A stretch of 39,741 nt of DNA, taken from positions 1-39,741 of the forward strand of contig NZ_JARXHY010000024.1 of assembly GCF_031127815.1 (NCBI RefSeq), given 5' to 3'. Below the pieces are notes generated by a model that saw nothing but the letters and a program-made list of their open reading frames with translations, was not told the DNA's origin and did no database searches. The position numbers and the translations under genes are program-made. Numbering within the stretch: position 1 is the stretch's first letter; each line of letters begins with the position of its first letter. Below, in pieces: positions 34,876 to 39,741 of this stretch. This DNA is from Pelagicoccus sp. SDUM812003 (GTDB taxonomy: Bacteria; Verrucomicrobiota; Verrucomicrobiia; Opitutales; Opitutaceae).

Positions 34876-37278
34876 TTAACCGAGCCCTTGAGAGGTGAGA
34901 ATGCCGGCGGGCATGGAGGTTTTGTAGACTGCTGTGAGCGCAGGTCCGCCTCCACCGCCGTTGGGTGCGGAGCCCCATTGTTCCGTCGCGTTCCAGAGGT
35001 TTATGGTCGACCAGACGTTGTTGTTTCCGCGGTAGAAGAAGCCGGCTTTGGACATGCCAGCTGCGAGACCTGTTGGCGATCCCCAGGATGTATAGCCTGT
35101 TGTGAAAAAGAGTCGGTCAACGTTTTGATTACTAACACCGCGGATAGCGGAGCCGTTGCCCACGAGGATGATTTGGTCGTCAGCACCGAGGTTGCTGACT
35201 CCCGTCCATCTGCCCCAACTGTCGCTTGGCCCCGGTCCGGTTCCGTCGGTGCTTAGCGTGTGGCTGTTGCTGTCGACTCGGATGTAGATTTGGTAGGAAA
35301 CACCGGATTGGAATGTTCGGCTGCTGTGATCGGAGCTTACGCCTTCGATGAGGTCGAAGACGACGATGCTGGTGTCTGTGCTCGATGCGGTGTTGAAATC
35401 GAGTGTAGTGGTATCGGCGATACCCGCGTAGTTGTTGCCCGCTTCGTCCAGGAGGGCGCCGCTGTCGATCTGCACGTAGTAGGAGGTGCCGGCAGATAGG
35501 TCGGCGGTGGGGTTGATGGTGACCTGACTGCCGCTGATGCTGACCTGAGATCCGTCGGTGACGTCTATGGTGCGGGTGTCGCCGCCCCCGTCGCTGATGG
35601 TGATGTTGCCCGATCCTGCGGAGACGTTTTCGTTGAAATTGAGAACGATGTTGTCCCCGACTGCAACGGCGCCTGCATTGTCAGATGGCGTGCTGGAGGA
35701 AAGGGTGGGCGCGGAGGTGTCGACGAGGTAGCTGGCGTTGTCGGACACGGCATCGTGGGAAAGGTCGACGTCGTTTCCGGTGGCGTCCTGCAGGGTGCCG
35801 CCGTTGGCATCGATGGCGTTGGAGGCGATGCTGATACCGTTGATGTCGGTTTGACTGGCCTGTATTGCGTATTGGAATACGAGGCTGGTGGTGCCACTAC
35901 CGCTGGCGTAGGCAGCTTGAACGGTGGTGCCGCCGATGTTGAGGGCGATTTGCGGGGTGCCTCCGCTAGTGTTGACGATGGTGGCTTCGCTCATGGAGAC
36001 GGTGACGCTGACGACGTCTCCCACGTTGAGCTTGCTGTTTTGGACTCCGGTGGCGCTGGTGATGGCGACGCTGTTGACCAGTGGTTCGACGTCGAGCTCG
36101 ATACCGCTTGGAAGGTCGGTGTAGTATCCGATCATGGGCTGGAGCGAGGTTTGCGCTCCCCAGCTGACGAAGGAAGCTGCTGTATTCGGATCGTAGGCCC
36201 ATGCGTTTGGCAGATCGCCGATGGATACGCGGACGCCGCTGGCCGCGCGGAAAATTTCGCCCGCTCGTCCGATGCCGAAGGCCCAGGCATTGGTGCCGGC
36301 GTCGACCCAGGCATGACTCCAGGAGGTGACGTAGGAATTGGCGACGTTGTTGCCGTTTTGCGTGACGACGGGAGATCCGGTGCCGACGAGGGTGATTTTG
36401 TCGTCGCCGGATAGATTCTGGCCACCGGTCCAACCTTCGGTGCCATCCCAATCGATGGTGGCATTGGCGGAGTTGACGATGAAGTAGATGTCGTAGGTGG
36501 TGTTGGCGTCGAAGGCGCCTCCGTTGCCGGATGCCTGGTTTTGGGTGAGGTCGAAGATGACGACTTCGGCGTTGGCAGCGGTGCTGAATTGGACGGTAAT
36601 TGTATTGTCGATACCGGCGAATGAATTGCCGGCGCTGTCGAGCAAGGTGCCAGCGTCCATCATGACTGCGTAGGTGGCGTCCGCATTCAGATCGGTGTTC
36701 GGATTTATGGTGACCTGATTGCCGCTGATGGACACTCGGGCATCGTTTACGGAGAAGGTTCGGTTGTCGCCGCCGCCACCAGTGATGGTTATGTTTCCGC
36801 TACCAGCGGTCACGTTTTCAGAGAAGGTCAGCACGATGTTCGAGTCTACTGCGACATCGGTGGCGTGGAGTGTTGGCGTGCTGCTGTCGAAGGTCGGCGC
36901 GGTGGTGTCGACGAGGTAGCTGGCGTTGTCAGCGACGGAGCTGTGGGTAAGGTCGGCGTTGTTGCCTGCTGCGTCTTGGAGGGTGCCGCCGTTGGCGTCG
37001 ATGGCGTTGGAAGCAATGGAAATGCCGTTGGCATCGGTTTGGCTGGCTTGTATCGTGTATTGGAATACAAGATTGGTGGAGCCGCTTCCGCTGGCGTAGA
37101 CCGCTTGCACGCTGGCGCCGCCGATGTTGAGAGCGATTTGCGGGGTGCCGCCGCTGGTGTTGACGATGGTGTTTTCGTCCATGTTGACGGTGACACTGAC
37201 GACGTCACCGGCGTTGAGAGTATTGTTTTGGGCACCGGAGGCGCTGGTGATGGCGACGCTGTTGACGTTAGGAGCGGT
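34876..37278 (-). repeat. Duplicated three-module block of the adhesin C-terminus
   Basis: Two blocks of about 400 residues share the order Ig-like module, Big_5/SwmB-like module, unknown module. The boundary is near 36075. The Ig-like modules are close copies (VNTSGGTPQIALNIGG in both), the second modules are moderately alike (GSGNITI in both), and the unknown modules are clearly diverged. The gradient of divergence shows that selection differs between modules. Confidence 0.8.
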
Positions 37279-39741
37279 TTCGTCGGCGATATCGTTGATT
37301 GCGAGGGAAACGGCCTGTTCGGTGGCGTTGCCCGCGTCGTCAGTGGCGACGACGGTGAAGCTGTAGCTGGACTTTGTTTCGTAGTCGGGATCGCCCGTTA
37401 GGGTGACGGCGCCCGAGTTCGCGTCGATGGATAGGCTGGCGTGATCGTCTACGGCCTTAAGGCTGTAGGTGACGCCGTTGGAGACGTCCGCGGAATCGTC
37501 CGATGTGACGGTGTAGATGACTTGCGAGGCGCCGCTGTTCTCGTCGATGGCGGTGGCGGTGGTTCCTGAGGTGATGGTGGGCGCGGTGTCATCGAGATCG
37601 TTTATAGAGAGGGAGACGGCTTGCTCGGTGGCGTTTCCTGCGTCGTCGGTGGCAATGACGGTGAAAGCGTAGGAGGCCTTGGTCTCGTGGTCAGGGTCTC
37701 CGGTGAGGGCGACTGCGCCGGTGTTGGCGTCGATGGAGAGGCTGGCGTGGTCGTCCACGGCCTTGAGGCTGTAGGTGACGCCGTCGGAGACGTCTGCGGA
37801 GTCGTCCGATGTGACGGTGTAGATGACCTGTGAGGCTCCGCTGTTTTCGTCGATGGCGGTGGCGGTGGTTCCTGAGGTGATGGTGGGCGCGGTGTCATCG
37901 AGATCGTTTATGGAGAGGGAGACGGCTTGCTCGGTGGCGTTTCCTGCGTCGTCGGTGGCAATGACGGTGAAAGCGTAGGAGGCTTTGGTCTCGTGGTCCG
38001 GATCTGCGGTGAGGGTGACGGCGCCGGTGTTGGCGTCGATGGAGAGTGATGCGTGGTCGTCCACTGCCTTAAGGCTGTAGGTGACGCCGTTGGAGACGTC
38101 CGCGGAGTCGTTCGATGTGACGGTGTAGATGACTTGCGCGGCGCCGCTATTCTCGTCGATTGCGGTAGCCGTATTGGAAGAGGTGATACTTGGGGCGACT
38201 TCGTCGAGGTCGTTGATGGAGAGGGAGACGGCTTGCTCGGTGGCGTTTCCGGCGTCGTCGGTGGCGATGACGGTGAAGCTGTAGGAGGCCTTGGTCTCGT
38301 GGTCGGGGTTTCCTGTGAGTGCGACGGCGCCGGTGTTGGCGTCGATGGATAGGCTGGCGTGGTCGTCCACTGCCTTGAGGCTGTAGGTGACGCCGTCGGA
38401 GACGTCTGCGGAGTCGTCCGAGGTGACGGTGTAGATGACTTGCACCGCGCCGCTGTTTTCGTCGATGGCGGTGGCGGTGGTTCCTGAGGTGATGGTGGGC
38501 GCGGTGTCGTCAAGATCGTTGATGGAGAGGGAGACGGCCTGCTCGGTGGCGTTTCCTGCGGCGTCGGTGGCGACGACGGTGAAGGAGTAGGACGACTTGG
38601 TTTCGTGGTCAGGGTCTCCGGTGAGGGTGACGGCGCCGGTGTTGGCGTCGATGGATAGGCTGGCGTGGTCGTCCACTGCCTTTAGGCTGTAGGTGACGCC
38701 ATTGGAGACGTCGGCGGAATCGTCCGAGGTGACGGTGTAGATCACTTGCGAGGCGCCGCTGTTCTCGTCGATGGCGGTAGCCGTATTGGAAGAGGTGATA
38801 CTTGGGGCGACTTCGTCGAGGTCGTTGATGGAGAGGGAGACGACCTGCTCGGTGGCGTTTCCTGCGTCGTCGGTGGCGATGACAGTGAAGGCGTAGGACG
38901 ACTTGGTCTCGTGGTCGGGATCTCCGGTGAGGGCGACTGCGCCGGTGTTTGCGTCGATGGAGAGTGATGCGTGGTCGTCCACTGCCTTCAGGCTGTAGGT
39001 GACGCCATTGGAGACGTCAGCGGAATCGTCCGATGTGACGGTGTAGATGACTTGCGCCGCGCCGCTGTTCTCGTTGATTGCGGTAGCCGTATTGGAAGAG
39101 GTGATACTTGGGGCGACTTCGTCGAGGTCGTTGATGGAGAGCGTTACGGCTTGCTCGGTGGCGTTGCCTGCGGCGTCGGTGGCGATGACGGTGAAAGCGT
39201 AGGAGGCCTTGGTCTCGTGGTCAGGGTCTGCGGTGAGGGTGACGGCGCCGGTGTTTGCGTCGATGGAGAGGGCGGCGTGGTCGTCCACTGCCTTCAGGCT
39301 GTAGGTGACGCCATCGGACACGTCGGCGGAATCGTCGGAAGTGACGGTGTAGATGACTTGCGCGGCGCCGCTGTTCTCGTCGATGGCGATGGCGGTGGTT
39401 CCTGAGGTGATGGTGGGAGCGGTGTCGTCTTGGTCGTTGATGGCCAGGGAGACGACCTGCTCGGTGGCGTTTCCTGCGTCGTCGGTGGCGATGACAGTGA
39501 AGGCGTAGGACGTCTTGGTTTCGTGGTCGGGGTTTCCTGTGAGTGCGCCGGCGCCGGTGTTGGCGTCGATGGAGAGTGATGCGTGGTCGTCCACTGCCTT
39601 TAGGCTGTAGGTGACGCCGTCGGAGACGTCTACGGAGTCGTCCGATGTGACGGTGTAGATGACTTGGGATGCGCCGCTGTTCTCGTCGATGGCGGTGGCT
39701 GTATCGGAAGAAGTGATACTCGGGGCGACTTCGTCGAGATC
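34876..39741 (-). CDS. Giant cadherin-like repeat adhesin, N-terminus outside window
   Basis: The frame is open to the window edge (codon 39741-39739 is the first full one), so the visible 1621 residues are the C-terminal part and no start should be set at 39594. Order from the N-terminal side: eight 102-residue cadherin-like repeats, then block 1 made of an Ig-like module (NSVAITSASGAQ...), a Big_5/SwmB-like module (TAPTFDSSTP...LTFSENVT) and an unrecognised module of about 160 residues. Block 2 repeats the same three modules to the end. DxNDxxD-type acidic linkers (SINDLDE) suggest Ca2+ binding. No GGxGxD RTX repeats or sorting motif are visible; the last residues are SMPAGILTSQGLG. With the type I genes immediately downstream, this is the presumed cargo, anchored on or released from the surface. 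Confidence 0.9.
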   Translation of the reverse strand, partial: DLDEVAPSITSSDTATAIDENSGASQVIYTVTSDDSVDVSDGVTYSLKAVDDHASLSIDANTGAGALTGNPDHETKTSYAFTVIATDDAGNATEQVVSLAINDQDDTAPTITSGTTAIAIDENSGAAQVIYTVTSDDSADVSDGVTYSLKAVDDHAALSIDANTGAVTLTADPDHETKASYAFTVIATDAAGNATEQAVTLSINDLDEVAPSITSSNTATAINENSGAAQVIYTVTSDDSADVSNGVTYSLKAVDDHASLSIDANTGAVALTGDPDHETKSSYAFTVIATDDAGNATEQVVSLSINDLDEVAPSITSSNTATAIDENSGASQVIYTVTSDDSADVSNGVTYSLKAVDDHASLSIDANTGAVTLTGDPDHETKSSYSFTVVATDAAGNATEQAVSLSINDLDDTAPTITSGTTATAIDENSGAVQVIYTVTSDDSADVSDGVTYSLKAVDDHASLSIDANTGAVALTGNPDHETKASYSFTVIATDDAGNATEQAVSLSINDLDEVAPSITSSNTATAIDENSGAAQVIYTVTSNDSADVSNGVTYSLKAVDDHASLSIDANTGAVTLTADPDHETKASYAFTVIATDDAGNATEQAVSLSINDLDDTAPTITSGTTATAIDENSGASQVIYTVTSDDSADVSDGVTYSLKAVDDHASLSIDANTGAVALTGDPDHETKASYAFTVIATDDAGNATEQAVSLSINDLDDTAPTITSGTTATAIDENSGASQVIYTVTSDDSADVSNGVTYSLKAVDDHASLSIDANSGAVTLTGDPDYETKSSYSFTVVATDDAGNATEQAVSLAINDIADETAPNVNSVAITSASGAQNNTLNAGDVVSVTVNMDENTIVNTSGGTPQIALNIGGASVQAVYASGSGSTNLVFQYTIQASQTDANGISIASNAIDANGGTLQDAAGNNADLTHSSVADNASYLVDTTAPTFDSSTPTLHATDVAVDSNIVLTFSENVTAGSGNITITGGGGDNRTFSVNDARVSISGNQVTINPNTDLNADATYAVMMDAGTLLDSAGNSFAGIDNTITVQFSTAANAEVVIFDLTQNQASGNGGAFDANTTYDIYFIVNSANATIDWDGTEGWTGGQNLSGDDKITLVGTGSPVVTQNGNNVANSYVTSWSHAWVDAGTNAWAFGIGRAGEIFRAASGVRVSIGDLPNAWAYDPNTAASFVSWGAQTSLQPMIGYYTDLPSGIELDVEPLVNSVAITSATGVQNSKLNVGDVVSVTVSMSEATIVNTSGGTPQIALNIGGTTVQAAYASGSGTTSLVFQYAIQASQTDINGISIASNAIDANGGTLQDATGNDVDLSHDAVSDNASYLVDTSAPTLSSSTPSDNAGAVAVGDNIVLNFNENVSAGSGNITISDGGGDTRTIDVTDGSQVSISGSQVTINPTADLSAGTSYYVQIDSGALLDEAGNNYAGIADTTTLDFNTASSTDTSIVVFDLIEGVSSDHSSRTFQSGVSYQIYIRVDSNSHTLSTDGTGPGPSDSWGRWTGVSNLGADDQIILVGNGSAIRGVSNQNVDRLFFTTGYTSWGSPTGLAAGMSKAGFFYRGNNNVWSTINLWNATEQWGSAPNGGGGGPALTAVYKTSMPAGILTSQGLG
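37279..39729 (-). repeat. Tandem array of eight 306-bp cadherin-like repeats
   Basis: Unit length is 306 bp (102 codons); the last unit, 37279-37587, has one extra codon. Each unit reads (V/T)APSITSS or TAPTITSG, then ATAIDENSGA, VIYTVTSDDSADVS, GVTYSLKAVDDHASLSIDA, DHETK and FTV(I/V)ATD, ending in SINDLD. Two unit types alternate irregularly from the window edge inward: V, T, V, V, T, V, T, T. DNA identity is very high, including long runs without silent changes, so copies are being homogenised or were duplicated recently. The array continues beyond the window. Confidence 0.93.

Noticed and set aside
37279-39729. CRISPR array
   Set aside because: Regular spacing is due to 306-bp protein-coding repeats in an open frame; there are no short repeats with unique spacers.

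Overview
The window looks like chromosomal DNA of a free-living Gram-negative bacterium with fairly high GC. The mix of genes suggests Verrucomicrobiota, probably class Opitutae (Puniceicoccales/Pelagicoccus-like). This is an inference from gene content and protein style: a large RAYT-type transposase, an IS1182-family element, a TPR-sulfotransferase beside a type I secretion system, YezD/DUF2292, and GH9/GH140-like glycan enzymes. No rRNA or other taxonomic marker is present.

Layout. (1) 1-2857 is mobile DNA: the 3' part of a RAYT/IS200-like transposase, a complete IS1182-family element with a TATA target duplication, and an array of a RAYT-associated repeat that was hit twice by the same IS. 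(2) 2858-12273, all on the minus strand, is a sulfate acquisition locus. In transcription order it holds yezD, the remains of a porin, sbp, an unknown 277-residue (or 269-residue) protein, cysT, cysW, cysA, a membrane-anchored second sulfate-binding protein, a Cys-rich Rrf2 regulator and an SLC13-type permease with RCK domains. A 20-bp motif (16 of 20 bases identical) precedes both yezD and the Rrf2 gene and is a candidate Rrf2 operator. (3) 12642-14582 holds an AbiEi-like/Fic fusion and a 28-nt 3' fragment of a tRNA-Ser, a possible integration scar. (4) 14699-19313 (minus) holds a GT4 glycosyltransferase fused to a catalytically dead phosphoesterase-like domain, a flippase-like UPF0104 membrane protein and a CaCA cation antiporter. 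(5) 19515-27624 is a small glycan-use locus: a GH140-like enzyme and a truncated secreted gene on minus, facing an AraC regulator, a GH9-like enzyme, deoC and a second GH9 enzyme on plus. (6) 27851-39741 (minus) is one tight operon: a giant adhesin, a TPR-sulfotransferase, a TolC-like protein, a type I ABC exporter and an HlyD-like adaptor.

The most interesting system is region 6. A surface adhesin is followed 3 bp later by a PAPS-dependent-type sulfotransferase and then by all three components of a type I secretion system. This parallels raxST-raxA-raxB of Xanthomonas, where a secreted peptide is tyrosine-sulfated, but here the likely cargo is a giant adhesin. The visible 1621 residues of the adhesin hold at least eight near-identical 102-residue cadherin-like repeats and then a duplicated three-part block. 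The last module of each block is a roughly 160-residue domain that I do not recognise. The sulfate uptake cluster in the same window could supply sulfur for PAPS, but nothing in the sequence links the two directly.
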